25,185 nt of DNA from Paulinella micropora (GCA_009731375.1 BJOX01000212.1:118311-143495), one strand, 5' to 3'; numbered from the stretch's first letter, positions 14,634-24,047 are shown. Translations and numbers: made by a program. The notes: generated by a model from the letters alone, not told the origin.

Positions 14634-15111
14634 GCTTTTATTGAGAGAACAATTTTTACAATTTTCACTCAGGGAACGTCCACGTGAAAAGTATAGCTAG
14701 TAAGTTATACCTTTACCAAAGGTGGAAACCTAGTTATTAAGTTGAGCGTATTAAGGAAGATATTAATATTAAAATGTTTTCAGCGGCTCAGTATTAATAT
14801 TGTATTATAGTTATTAAAATTAATATTTTCGCTTAGATATATTGCGTGGTGATATATATTATTATGTTATGTTATGGGTATATGTAATTGTAAAGCTGTA
14901 TACGTAGTCGTATAACGTATGTGTGGCGGCTAACCCCCCCCTTATTTTTTTTCATGAAAAAATGAAAGAGAGAGGGGGGGGGGGGGTAAGGTGGGAGTGG
15001 GCGTGGTTGACCATATACGTCGATGATACAAAGTCGACAAAATAATACACAAAGCCAAAAAAGACGAAGTAATGAAGAGGGCATAACACTACAACATAAC
15101 CTTAAATATGA
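14634..15111. other. Non-coding DNA with A/T-rich and poly-G/poly-C tracts
   Basis: Contains ATTAATATTA-type words (about 14763-14830), a run of C near 14935 and a run of G near 14984, the last preceded by GAGAGAGA. The right end (about 15010-15111) may be decayed LINE sequence belonging to the next feature: short VDDTKS-like pieces occur with several stops and frame changes. Confidence 0.4.
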
Positions 15112-15681
15112 CATATTAACAACATAATCCGTAAACTCCAACCCACAATCAACTCATTACTATATGCTAAAAAATATCTAAACATATAAATAATGAAACA
15201 ACTATACTATACACACATATACCCACACCTTATACAAAACATTTCTATCTGGGGGACGCATGACATCAAAAAGAAATATATACAACCACTCATAAAAATG
15301 CATAAAAAAATAATCAGAATAATTGCAAAAACACACTACCGCGCACATACCAAACCAATCCTAAATCAACTCAAACTGCTCGACATTACACACCTATATA
15401 CACTCCGTGTATGCATAGAAAATCACCTATTTATTTACCCTAAAAACACCTCAACAGACCACTCCACAATAACACCTTTACACCAATCAACACCATACAC
15501 CCATACAAAACCCGATACAACAAAAGGCAGCCTCTTTGTTAACCACAAAGACCCATACCTCACCAAGATCTTTGTAGATCAATGGAAGTCAATCCCAAAA
15601 CATATAATAGATGAAACAAAAATCAAACCATTCAAAAAAGCACTAACTGCATATCTACTAAAACACCAACAAACATCATAA
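15112..15681 (+). pseudogene. LINE ORF2 C-terminal fragment (end of reverse transcriptase region)
   Basis: Reads HINNIIRKLQPTINSLLYAK, an in-frame TAA (15187), then MKQLYYTHIYPHLIQNISIW, KMHKKIIRIIAKTHYRAHTK and LKLLDITHLYTLRV. This is the typical region just after the RT domain in CR1/L2/Rex-like LINE ORF2 proteins, with the KQLYYALIYPHL...IWG and K.IRII...YRAHT patterns. The RT catalytic core (YxDD) is absent upstream, where stops accumulate, so the copy is 5'-truncated and dead. The frame ends with KHQQTS-stop, followed by a short (GAA)n, perhaps the LINE 3' tail. It faces a second LINE copy on the other strand. Confidence 0.7.
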
Positions 15682-15699
15682 TACATATAACATACGCAC

Positions 15700-15794
15700 A
15701 CGCGCGAAGAAGAAGAAGAAGAGAAATATATTTTTAAATATACATATATATATAAGTGAAGGGGGGGGGGGGGCAGAGAGAGAGAGGAGAGGAA
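15700..15794. repeat. Low-complexity junction between two opposed LINE copies
   Basis: (GAA)n, then TATATA-rich DNA, then a run of G (about 15761-15773) and (GA)n. No coding content. Confidence 0.6.
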
Positions 15795-15838
15795 CACTAG
15801 ACTTGCTCCTTTGTCTGCTACCTGAAGAAGAACTCTCC
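15795..15838. repeat. Second, diverged copy of the LINE ORF1 3' end
   Basis: About 44 bp match 17121-17165 (shared 16-mer TGCTCCTTTGTCTGCT and nearby bases with few changes). At 17121 this sequence encodes the C-terminal EVLFKQQTKEHRLVI of ORF1; here it sits at the broken end of the endonuclease copy. Confidence 0.6.
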
Positions 15839-15840
15839 GA

Positions 15841-16925
15841 ATCATCTGTGTTCTGTATGCTTGCTTGTTTTCTTTTGTCGTGTCATCTCTCCATTTTTTA
15901 TATAGTAGGTGCTTTTTTCTTATTTGTCTTTTTATTATGGGGCTGCACCAGCTTTTTCTTCTATTGGATTGCTTGGGTTTTCGTTCGAAGTGTTCTATTA
16001 CTTTTGTTATTGTTGTTTGTATGTTTCTAAATTTTTGGTTTGTGTCCCTGCTTTCTGTGTTGTCCTGTGTGATGTATTCTAGCTGTGTTTTGAGGTTTGC
16101 TAGGATTGCGTCTTTATTTTTGTCGTATATGTTTTTGGTGAGTCTGGGTGTGTTGTCTGTGCCTGGCTTTCTTGTGTGGGTGTGTATTATTACGTATATG
16201 GGGTGGTGGTCTGATATGCATGGGCTTATGATGTTTGATTCTATGTTTGCATTTATATTGATGATTATCATGTCTATGAGTGCATGGGATGTTGTGTGGA
16301 CCATGTCGTGTCTTGTTGCTTTTGTTATTGTTGTGTAGAGGTTGTTGTGTACCATTAGGTTTTGAAAGTCTGTGTGTGGTTTATGTATGTTGTCTAGTAG
16401 GTTGTAGTTGAGGTCACCTACTAGTGTTATTGTGCTTGTAGGCGTTTTGTGTAGTATGCTGTTTATGTTATTTTGTAATTCATGCATGAATTGTTTGTCT
16501 ATGAGTGGGTGTCTATACATACCTATTATTGTGTGTATTGGTTTGCTTTTAAGTTTATTATTATATATTCTTAGTGTTAGTGGAGTTTTGCATGAGTCCG
16601 ATATAGTTTGTTTATCGTCTATTGTAATGTGCATGTTGCTTTTATAATATATTGAGATGTCGATGTGATGTTTAGCTGTGTATGTAGGGATAGGGAATGC
16701 GTTGTTACTGGTTGGTTGGGTTATGTAGTTATCTGTGAGTATGATGATGTCTGGTTGGAAGGGTAGGAGTTGTAGGTGTGTGATTAGGTCTTGATGATGT
16801 GCTTTGAGGGAGTGGATGTTGGTGTGATATATTGTGAGTGTATTGTTGTGTGTGTTGTTGTTTTTATTGTTATTCTTATTATTATTCTTATTATTGTTGT
16901 TGTTTTTTATGTTTTTATTATATGT
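15841..16925 (-). pseudogene. LINE ORF2 N-terminal part: apurinic-like endonuclease domain
   Basis: The minus-strand frame is open from 16925, without an ATG until 16634. It shows LTIYHTNIHSLKAHHQDLIT, DIIILTDNYI, IIGMYRHP, LVGDLNYNLL (Asp and Asn of the GDxN motif near 16413) and SDHHPIYVII (Asp-His of the SDH motif near 16210): the ordered motifs of the EEP endonuclease that nicks target DNA for LINE insertion. The position normally held by the catalytic Glu (TE) reads TD. The domain is followed by the basic linker (RRKSWCSPIIKRQIRKK, KENKQAYRTQ), then breaks off into an ORF1-like fragment and low-complexity DNA. The RT domain is missing. It belongs with the ORF1 copy upstream. Confidence 0.75.
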
Positions 16926-17027
16926 TTATTTGTGTTATTTTTAGAGGTGAGGGATAGGTATGGTGTGAAGGATTGTGGGAGGAGTTGGGTGAGTGAGATG
17001 CTCTGGGGATTTTTGTTGGGGGGTCAT

Positions 17028-18547
17028 TTAGGTGCTCATGGAGGTGTTGTTGTGCTGTTGGTTTGGTTTGTTGAGCATGTATGAGTCTTTGATTATGTTT
17101 GTATTTTCTTCTGTCTTAATCACTAGCCTGTGCTCCTTTGTCTGCTGCTTGAAGAGGACCTCACCGTCTCTTGTCCAGACGTAGATGGTCTCGCCAGTGG
17201 CCTCAACGAGTTCTTTCTTCAGCTTGATTGCCTGTTTCAAAAGCACGAGAGTGTTTGGTGGAAGGCTTTCATTGATGAATATTTTGAATGTTTGGTTTTC
17301 AAGATGTGTGCCTGTCCAGTTTACTGTATCGTGGGTAAGCGGTTGGAGTGGGTTGTGCTTTTTGAAGTGGGTTTTGAGGCTGTTTGAGCTGAAGCGCACT
17401 ATGATAGCTGGTGGGTGTTTGGGTTCTTCTCGCATGGGTTTTGTGCTCTTTGCTCGGAAGCATTTGGTGATATCACCTTCCTGATATGGAATGTTCTTTG
17501 CATCCATAATTGCTTTCCCGATGTTCAGTGTATTCTCTTTGGGTGTGTATGGTATGCCTGAGATGCTAAGCTCACATGTTGGGTCTCGTTGGCTTTGTTT
17601 TTGATTCTCTGTGGCCTGTTTGCGTTCTGGTGGGTAGTTGTGTGTATTGATGTTTGGGTTAGCATGTATGTTTTTGAGTAATTGGGTTGTGTTGTTTGCC
17701 CATTGACCATAGCATGGGTTGATGCTTTTGCGTGGCGCTCTTGCATTTCTTTCATTTCGTGAAGCTTTAGTTTCGTTCAGCTCTAGTCGGATTGAATCTA
17801 TGTTGGCTGTGAGCTGGTTGAGTTCTGTTTGGTGAGTTTGCAGTGCTTCCTCGTGTTTTTGTGCTGTTTTTTGAGTCTGCTCCATTGCTTGTACGTGAGT
17901 TTCGCTTTGCTGATTAACTTTGTCTTCGAGTTGCTTTGTTCGGTTGCCTAGTGTTTCTAGTTTTCCGATAAAGTTTTTAATGTCCTCTACTTGTTGTTGT
18001 CGGGCTTGTTCGAACATGGGTTTGAGGATATTTTCGAGCAAGGTTGCATTGAAGAGCGTCGCTGGTTGGGGAGTTGTTTCGTTGTTGTTGCTGTTGTTGT
18101 TGTTGTTGTTGTTGTTGTTTTTGTTATTGGTTGTTTCATGGGTTGTGTTGACGNNNNNNNNNNATTGGTTGTTTCACGGGTTGTGTTGACGTTCGCGATC
18201 GGATCCGTTAGGTCTCCGTTGTTGTTGTTGCCTGTGTCTAGTGTGTCGCTGGTTCGTGGTTTGGTTGGTGTTTTGAGCAGGTTGGCGTTGTTGTCGTGGT
18301 TGGACTTTGCTTGGGTTTGGTTTGGGTCGTTGGCGATGTGATCTTCGCTTTCTTCTTCTTCCCAGTCGGTGGACAGGCCGCTTGTCATTTCCTTGCCTTT
18401 GTCTTTGGATTTTTTGCCTTTTTTCTTTTTTCTCTTTTGGAGAGGGGGAGTTTTGTTGGTTCCGTCGTCGATTTTTGGGACTTGCTCTTGGGCTTGTTCG
18501 CTTCTTGTTGGTGTACTTTGTTGTTTTCGTTTTTTGACGGCCTCCAT
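17028..18547 (-). CDS. LINE ORF1 protein (nucleic-acid-binding, coiled coil), broken by an assembly duplication
   Basis: On the minus strand, the N-terminus (MEAVKKRKQQSTPTRSEQ) is charged and low-complexity, with KKKKGKKSKDKGKE and a Thr/Asn-rich stretch. It is followed by a coiled coil (IGKLETLGNRTKQLEDKVNQ onward, about 17790-18000) and a C-terminal globular domain (CELSISGIPYTPKENT, PPAIIVRFSSNSLKTHFKK, FINESLPPNTLVLLKQ, ETIYVWTRDGEVLFK) like ORF1 proteins of CR1/L2-type LINEs that bind element RNA. A 28-bp duplicated block around a 10-N gap (18126-18191) makes the frame appear broken. The gap plus one repeat copy is 38 bp, exactly the phase difference. Stop TAA at 17028; the endonuclease frame follows about 100 bp downstream. 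Confidence 0.7.
18126..18191. other. Scaffold gap flanked by a 28-bp direct duplication
   Basis: 18126-18153 and 18164-18191 are the same 28 bp apart from one C/T difference, with ten N between. This is the pattern of two contigs whose overlapping ends were not merged. Confidence 0.85.
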
Positions 18548-18565
18548 AACTACTCAATGTTATAA

Positions 18566-18609
<44 letters not shown>

Positions 18610-18695
18610 AATTTGATAAGAANNNNNNNNNNACTTTTTATTGAATCAAAGTTATAAAGAACTTTTATACTGGATAAAGCCGTGTATCTGTACAA
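18548..18695. other. (CT)n tract, scaffold gap and short unique DNA
   Basis: (CT)18 at about 18571-18606, ten N at 18623-18632, then AT-rich DNA without coding signal. Confidence 0.7.
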
Positions 18696-18775
18696 CTTAA
18701 GCGTGAAGGGTCAAGGCACATTAATCATATATATATATATATATGATTAATGTGCCTTGACCCTTCACGCTTAAG
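18696..18775. repeat. 80-bp perfect palindrome
   Basis: Two 40-bp arms with no spacer. The left arm begins CTTAAGCGTGAAGGGTCAAG and continues GCACATTAATCATATATATA; the right arm is its exact reverse complement. The centre is (AT)n. It could be a cruciform-forming site, a hairpin end of a mobile element or an inverted-read artefact. Confidence 0.85.
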
Positions 18776-18877
18776 GGTTATGAGCGGTGGTGAGCGCATG
18801 CAATTGGCACGCTTGAGCTCAAAAAGATACCCCGGTCATCCTTATTTCGGATCGTATCTCATACATACCTTTGAAAT
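18776..18877 (-). repeat. Dispersed repeat family, copy A (truncated)
   Basis: Minus orientation, containing GAGCGCATGC, GGCACGCTTGAGCTC, GATACCCCGGTCATCC and GGATCGTATCTCATAC. It stops at the middle of the unit (TTTGAAAT) and runs into (GA)n. Confidence 0.65.
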
Positions 18878-18908
<31 letters not shown>

Positions 18909-18980
18909 GAAGAGAGAGAGACAGAGATAGAGGGGGNNNNNNNNNNAAAAAGGAATAGAATGAGAAAGAAAGAGAAATAA
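18878..18980. repeat. (GA)n tract with scaffold gap
   Basis: GA-rich repeat with a ten-N gap at 18937-18946. Confidence 0.85.
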
Positions 18981-19154
18981 ACCAAACAAATATGATTATG
19001 ATGTATAAGATACTAAGAATACAGGGTAGAATATGTCACCGGAAATACGGTGAGTCTTTTGGCTAACTAGTATCCAGTAAAAGGGGTGCGTATGGGACGC
19101 TTATTTCAAATTGTATGTATGAGATACGATTCGAAATAAGGATGACAGGGGTAT

Positions 19155-19155
<1 letters not shown>
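18981..19155 (+). repeat. Dispersed repeat family, copy B
   Basis: Plus orientation: ATGATTATGAT, AGAATACAGGGTAGAATATG, CACCGGAAATACGGTG, GGGGTGCGTATGGGACGC, TTATTTCAAAT, GAGATACGATTCGAAATAAG, GATGACAGGGGTAT. Followed by (GA)n. Confidence 0.75.
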
Positions 19156-19188
<33 letters not shown>

Positions 19189-19235
19189 TTAGAGAGAAAG
19201 GGAATATAATGAGAAAGAGAAAAAGAGAAATAGAT
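19156..19235. repeat. (GA)n tract
   Basis: (GA)n and GA-rich degenerate sequence between two repeat-family copies. Confidence 0.8.
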
Positions 19236-19314
19236 AAAACAAGTATGATTATGATTTATAAAGATAGTAAGAATACAGGGTAGAATATGTAACACCGGAA
19301 ATACGTTGAGTATT
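19236..19314 (+). repeat. Dispersed repeat family, copy C (truncated)
   Basis: Plus orientation: carries the first half of the unit (AGAATACAGGGTAGAATATG, ACACCGGAAATACGTTGAG) and ends abruptly at (CT)n, the opposite purine/pyrimidine polarity to copy B. Confidence 0.7.
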
Positions 19315-19677
<363 letters not shown>

Positions 19678-19790
19678 AGAGAGAGAGAGAGTATATGTTT
19701 TTTAATAATATAGAGAGAGAAAGAGGAGATAGAAAAAAAAAGGGGGGGGGTGGGGATAGAATAAGAAAGAGAAGGAGAGAGAAATAGACA
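19678..19790. repeat. (GA)n and GA-rich spacer after CT/GA switch
   Basis: Begins at a CTCTCTAGAGAG palindromic switch, then TATATGTTTTTTAATAATATA, a word repeated near 20085, 20275 and 21850. Includes a short A run and G run near 19735-19750. Confidence 0.6.
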
Positions 19791-20009
19791 GAAAAGGATG
19801 ATTATGATTTATAAATATAGTAAGAATACAGGGTAGAATATGTAACACCGGAATACGGTGAGTACTTTGACTCATTAGACTCCAGTGTAAGGGGTGCGTA
19901 TGGGACGCTTATTTCAAATGGTAAGTGTGAGATACGATCCGAAGTAAGGATGACAGGGGTATCTTTTTTAGCAAGCGTGCTGATGGCATGCGCTCCCCAC
20001 CGCCCATAA
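19791..20009 (+). repeat. Dispersed repeat family, copy D (most complete)
   Basis: Plus orientation, about 219 bp: ATGATTATGATTTATAAATA, GAATACAGGGTAGAATATGT, ACACCGGAATACGGTGAGTA, CTTTGACTCATTAGACTCCA, GGGGTGCGTATGGGACGCTT, GAGATACGATCCGAAGTAAG, GATGACAGGGGTATC, GCAAGCGTGCTGATGGCATG, ending CACCGCCCATAA. Bounded by GA-type repeats. Internal short inverted repeats: CACCGGAATACGGTG and TTATTTC...GAARTAA. Confidence 0.8.
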
Positions 20010-20121
20010 AGAGAGAGAGAGAGAGCTCTCTCTCTCTCTCTCTCTTCTCTCTATATCCTATTTCTCTCGATATATATTGTTAAAAACATCCATTCTACAT
20101 ATATTATTAAAAACATATATA

Positions 20122-20162
<41 letters not shown>

Positions 20163-20326
20163 TCTTTCTTTCTCTTAGGCTTTCTCTTTCTCTTTCTCTT
20201 CCCCTTCCCCCCCCCCCCCTCTCTCTCTCTCTCGATCTTTCTTCTCTCTATCTCTTTCTCTCTCTATATATATATGATTAAAAACATATACTCTATATAT
20301 ATTATTAAAGACATATATACACACAC

Positions 20327-20424
<98 letters not shown>

Positions 20425-20425
20425 C

Positions 20426-20471
<46 letters not shown>

Positions 20472-20881
20472 CCTCTTTNNNNNNNNNNNNNNNNNNNNNN
20501 NNNNNNNNNNNNNNNNNNNNNNNNNNNNNNNNNNNNNNNNNNNNNNNNNNNNNNNNNNNNNNNNNNNNNNNNNNNNNNNNNNNNNNNNNNNNNNNNNNNN
20601 NNNNNNNNNNNNNNNNNNNNNNNNNNNNNNNNNNNNNNNNNNNNNNNNNNNNNNNNNNNNNNNNNNNNNNNNNNNNNNNNNNNNNNNNNNNNNNNNNNNN
20701 NNNNNNNNNNNNNNNNNNNNNNNNNNNNNNNNNNNNNNNNNNNNNNNNNNNNNNNNNNNNNNNNNNNNNNNNNNNNNNNNNNNNNNNNNNNNNNNNNNNN
20801 NNNNNNNNNNNNNNNNNNNNNNNNNNNNNNNNNNNNNNNNNNNNNNNNNNNNNNNNNNNNNNNNNNNNNNNNNNNNNNNNN

Positions 20882-20919
<38 letters not shown>

Positions 20920-20979
20920 TCTCTCTCTCTTCCTCTTTCTCTCGATCTCTCTCTTTTTCTTTCTCTTCCTCTTTCTCTC

Positions 20980-21033
<54 letters not shown>
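20010..21033. repeat. Compound (GA)n/(CT)n expansion with 403-N gap
   Basis: (GA)n switches to (CT)n at about 20026. The rest is CT-rich apart from short ATATAT/ATTAAAAACAT islands, with a run of C near 20208. N run at 20479-20881. Confidence 0.95.
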
Positions 21034-21226
21034 GCCATCAGCACGTTTGAGCTAAAAAAGATACCCCTGTCATCTTTATTTCAGATCGTATCTCACACAC
21101 ACCATTTGAAATAAGCGTCCCATAAACACCCCTTACACCGGAATCGAGTCAAAGTACTCAGAGTATTCCGGTGTTACATATTCTACCCTATATTCTTACT
21201 ATACTTCTGAATCATAATCATTCTTT
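21034..21226 (-). repeat. Dispersed repeat family, copy E
   Basis: Minus orientation, nearly full length: GCCATCAGCACG, GATACCCCTGTCATC, GATCGTATCTCACACACACC, GAAATAAGCGTCCCATAAAC, ACTCGATTCCGG-type centre, GTTACATATTCTACCC and GAATCATAATCATTC. Bounded by CT-type repeats, consistent with inversion of the whole repeat plus its purine tract. Confidence 0.8.
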
Positions 21227-21571
21227 TCTATCTATTTCTCTCTTTCTCTTTCTCTTCCCTATATATATATATATTTCCTATCTCCTCTTTCTCTCAAAAA
21301 ATATGATGAAAAACATATACTTTCTCTCTCACTATCTTTTTTTTTTTTTTTTTTTTTTTTTTCCCTTTTTTTTTCCTTTNNNNNNNNNNGTATCCATATA
21401 TATCCATATATATCCATATATATCCATATATTATATATATATATATACATATACATAATTAAAAAATCTACTCTCTCTTTCTCTCTCTCTCTCTCTTTTT
21501 CCCCCCCCTCTGTGTCTCTCTATGTCTCTCTCTCTCTCTGTCTCTGTCTCTCTCTGTCTCTCTCTGTCTCT

Positions 21572-21637
<66 letters not shown>

Positions 21638-21727
21638 CTAGAGAGACAGAGAGAGAGAGAGAGACACACACAGAGAGGGAGAGAGAGAGAGAGAGACAGA
21701 GACAGAGATACAGAGAGACAGAGAGAC

Positions 21728-21764
<37 letters not shown>

Positions 21765-22010
21765 AGGAGGAAGAGAAAGAGAAAGGAGAGAGAGAGAGAT
21801 ATATACATATAGAGAGAGAGAAAGTATATATATATATTTTCAATATATATAGAGAATATGTTTTTAATAATATACACAGAGGGAGAAAGAGGAGATAGAG
21901 AGAAGATCAAGAGAGATCGAGAGAGAGAGAGAGAATCAGAGAGAGAGAGAGATCTCTCTCTTTCTTTCTCTTCCTCTTTCTCTCGATCTCTCTCTCAATC
22001 TCTCTCCACC
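21227..22010. repeat. Low-complexity region: poly-T, TATATC repeats, (CT)n/(GA)n
   Basis: CT-rich DNA, T runs (about 21337-21380), a ten-N gap at 21380-21389, a short ATATATCC tandem, then (CT)n switching to (GA)n at about 21638 and back to CT at about 21951. Confidence 0.9.
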
Positions 22011-22378
22011 TTTTATTTACTCAGGCATAACTTTTATGCTTATAAATCCTTGTATCTTTACAGCAGCACCGAAAAAAAAAAAGAAAAAAAAAATCGTTCT
22101 AGTTTTCCCTTATGAGCTTGTACTGCTGTTCTTTTTAAGCTCTTCTTATTTTGGCTCATCTTTCTTTTCTCATTAAACCTTGCTTACTGTTAAAAAAACA
22201 AAAAAAATCTTTATTCCTTTCTCTCTCTTTTTACCGTAAGCAAGGACCCTCCTTCTCTTTCTTCCTTTTCCTTAATGTTTTTTGTCTTTGTTGCCTTGAT
22301 TTTGCTTTTCCTACGTGCTGCTGCCTGGCAGGTATGTTTCTGGTCATGTGCGTTGTAGCCATATGATATGGGTTGTGG
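22011..22378. other. Pyrimidine-rich DNA without recognisable gene
   Basis: CT- and A-rich words, including an A run near 22073-22092. I see no gene or RNA here. Confidence 0.4.
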
Positions 22379-22576
22379 CTAGCGGAGACTCTTCTGGTCT
22401 ATTGAGGGGGGTGGTGTGCGGTGTGGTTTGGCTCGACTAGCTTGGGGCTGCATGTCTACGAGGTTGCCAGGCTTGGGCTGGTCCTTACGGATATTGCAGC
22501 ACTCGGCATAGTCGCGTCGCGAGCAATGGCCACGTCGAGCCTTACTACGTATACGCTCTGCACACCACCCTCCAGG
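22379..22576 (-). other. GC-richer island with a weak cysteine-containing open frame
   Basis: A 65-codon minus-strand frame without ATG at its start contains WCAERIRSKARRGHC, then RRDYAECCNIRKDQPKPGN, and ends at TAG. It is preceded by CTATCGTAG, which could be a splice acceptor or just a stop. The local base composition makes chance open frames common, so this is only a candidate exon or retroelement fragment. Confidence 0.2.
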
Positions 22577-22820
22577 CTACGATAGCCCCTGGGTGCGAGT
22601 AAATTGCGTTAGGTGCTGCAGTTTTCTTAAGAGCTGTCTCACTGACTGTCAATTGATCTCACTTGCGCCCTATGTTGGTTGTGTCTGACCTCTGCAATCT
22701 GCTCTTGCCTTATAGTATGGTCTCCCTTGCTCCTGTCTGGCTTTGTGTTTGTTTGTTTGTGTTTGCCTTTTATGTTTGTTTGCTTCTGTTGTTGTGTTCT
22801 TTGTCTTTTGTTTTTTGTTT
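22577..22820. other. GT-rich DNA, no gene seen
   Basis: Plus-strand open frames are Cys/Leu/Phe-rich from T/G-rich sequence and look like chance. Confidence 0.35.
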
Positions 22821-23044
22821 CTGTTATATTTTGTTTGTTATTTCTAGCTTTCTGTTTTTTTTTGTTTTTTTTTTTGTTTTGTTTTGTGGTTGTTGTTGTT
22901 GTTCTTCGCCTTTTTCTTTGTTTCTTTCCCTCTTTCTTGCTTTCTCTCTCTCTCTCTCTCTGTTATATTTTGTTTGTTATTTCTAGCTTTCTGTTTTTTT
23001 TTTTCGTTCTTTGTATTTTTCTTTGTTTCTTTCCCTCTTTCTCG

Positions 23045-23105
<61 letters not shown>
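22821..23105. repeat. Tandem duplication (139-bp period) ending in (CT)n
   Basis: The block starting CTGTTATATTTTGTTTGTTA at 22821 recurs at 22960, with matching TTTCTAGCTTTCTG and TTTGTTTCTTTCCCTCTTTC further on. The second copy runs into about 55 bp of pure (CT)n. Confidence 0.75.
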
Positions 23106-23110
<5 letters not shown>

Positions 23111-23160
23111 TTTTCTTCCTCTTCCTCCCCTACCCCAACCCACCTTTCCTCTCCCTCTCA

Positions 23161-23406
23161 AAACATGAACGCTCCCACCTCGAAACTTTCCACTCCACCT
23201 TCATAATCACCTACTGCGATAAGGTTCCCAGCAACTATACTTTCTTCTGCACCAAGCAATACATCCTAGACATACTTTCAGAACTCAAAGTCTCCCCCAC
23301 TCTTTATCCTTCTCTTGTTTCTCAACGTCTTACCCCTCCTCTTTACCTTTCTCTCGAATTCTCCAACTCCTCTTCTCTTTCCCTTTCCCTCTCCGTTTCT
23401 CCATAA
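23161..23406 (+). pseudogene. Possible Penelope-like reverse transcriptase remnant
   Basis: After the CT tract one frame reads ETFHSTFIITYCDKVPSNYT, then FFCTKQYILDILSELKVSPT, before decaying into Ser/Leu repeats and a TAA at 23404. The order F-V/I-I-x2-x-DK-x2-N-x5-CK-x2-Y-x3-L-x-EL resembles the conserved block just N-terminal of the RT palm in Penelope-like elements (DKAsNN...CKkyY...L..EL). Only about 45 residues carry the pattern and there is no RT core downstream. Another origin is possible. Confidence 0.35.
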
Positions 23407-23519
23407 ACACCAACATCATCTCCTCTTACCCTTCACTCCCAATTCGACGTTCTCCACGAAAACGTCAACGCGTCTCACCTAATCCCAACGTTCTTCCCAG
23501 CGCCGCTTGCCCAAGATGT
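23407..23519. other. Unassigned DNA between two protein-like remnants
   Basis: C-rich plus-strand sequence, with no supported gene. Confidence 0.3.
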
Positions 23520-23858
23520 TTAGTTCAGGGTAAACCTAAGCGTAGTTTGCGGGCCGACCCATGAAGGCCGGAGTCTCGCATAGCTTGAAAGATGCATTGG
23601 AGCCTCGTGAAGATGGGTCACAGTGTCGAAGTCGTCCGGAGCAGTCTGTGAGTTGTCGAGGTAGGCAAGGCTGAGGCGGATCTGTTCCAGCGAGTCAAGT
23701 GGTTGAAAGACTTGTCCATGAACTTGAAGATAATGATATAGCCGAACTTCCGAAACATTAGAACAAATGTACGTATTAATATTTTGCGGATAGATCTTTT
23801 CAACTTCAAATCACGTCACCTTGACAGTTTCGATGTGCTCTGATGGCTGAGCGTCCGT
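23520..23858 (-). pseudogene. Unrecognised protein-like frame, possible exon or gene remnant
   Basis: A minus-strand frame runs from just after a TAA (23859-23861) to a TAA at 23520, with one internal TGA (23811-23813) and no early ATG. It reads QPSEHIETVKVT, stop, FEVEKIYPQNINTYICSNVS, EVRLYHYLQVHGQVFQPLDS, LEQIRLSLAYLDNSQTAPDD, FDTVTHLHEAP and onward to RFTLN. Residue use looks like a real soluble protein. The F-P-L-x-S-L-x-x-I-x-L-S spacing recalls leucine-rich repeats, but only one or two units are visible. It could be a host exon, a processed pseudogene or part of a mobile element. Confidence 0.4.
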
Positions 23859-23861
23859 TTA

Positions 23862-24047
23862 TAATTTCGCCGTGATCATCAGTGATATTAATAGAACCCG
23901 CCCGGCTATGACATATCATCTAATATTTGAAGTATTCAACTTTCGATAGGCGGTATATACTTTTGGTTACTTGAAAGTTATGTATTAATAGTCTGCGTTG
24001 ATATCGATGAAATATGTTTCAGGATTTGGATGGGGCCCTGTTACTAC
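23862..24047. other. Unassigned DNA upstream of fold-back
   Basis: No frame or RNA recognised. Contains ATTAATAG/GATATTAATAG words seen again on both sides of the fold-back. Confidence 0.3.

Noticed and set aside
14259-14700. Open frames reading through the TTC repeat
   Set aside because: They consist mostly of poly-Phe, poly-Ser or poly-Lys from a microsatellite.
15803-16338. Plus-strand hydrophobic frames across the LINE endonuclease
   Set aside because: Antisense shadows of the endonuclease domain; hydrophobic because the opposite strand is AC-rich.
15112-18547. Twin-priming inversion of a single LINE insertion
   Set aside because: In twin priming the inverted 5' piece lies upstream of the sense 3' piece; here the order is the opposite.
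23618-23809. 63-codon minus-strand frame with an ATG
   Set aside because: It is a different phase of the more protein-like frame at 23520-23858 and is rich in Arg/Thr/Ser as expected for an off-phase reading.
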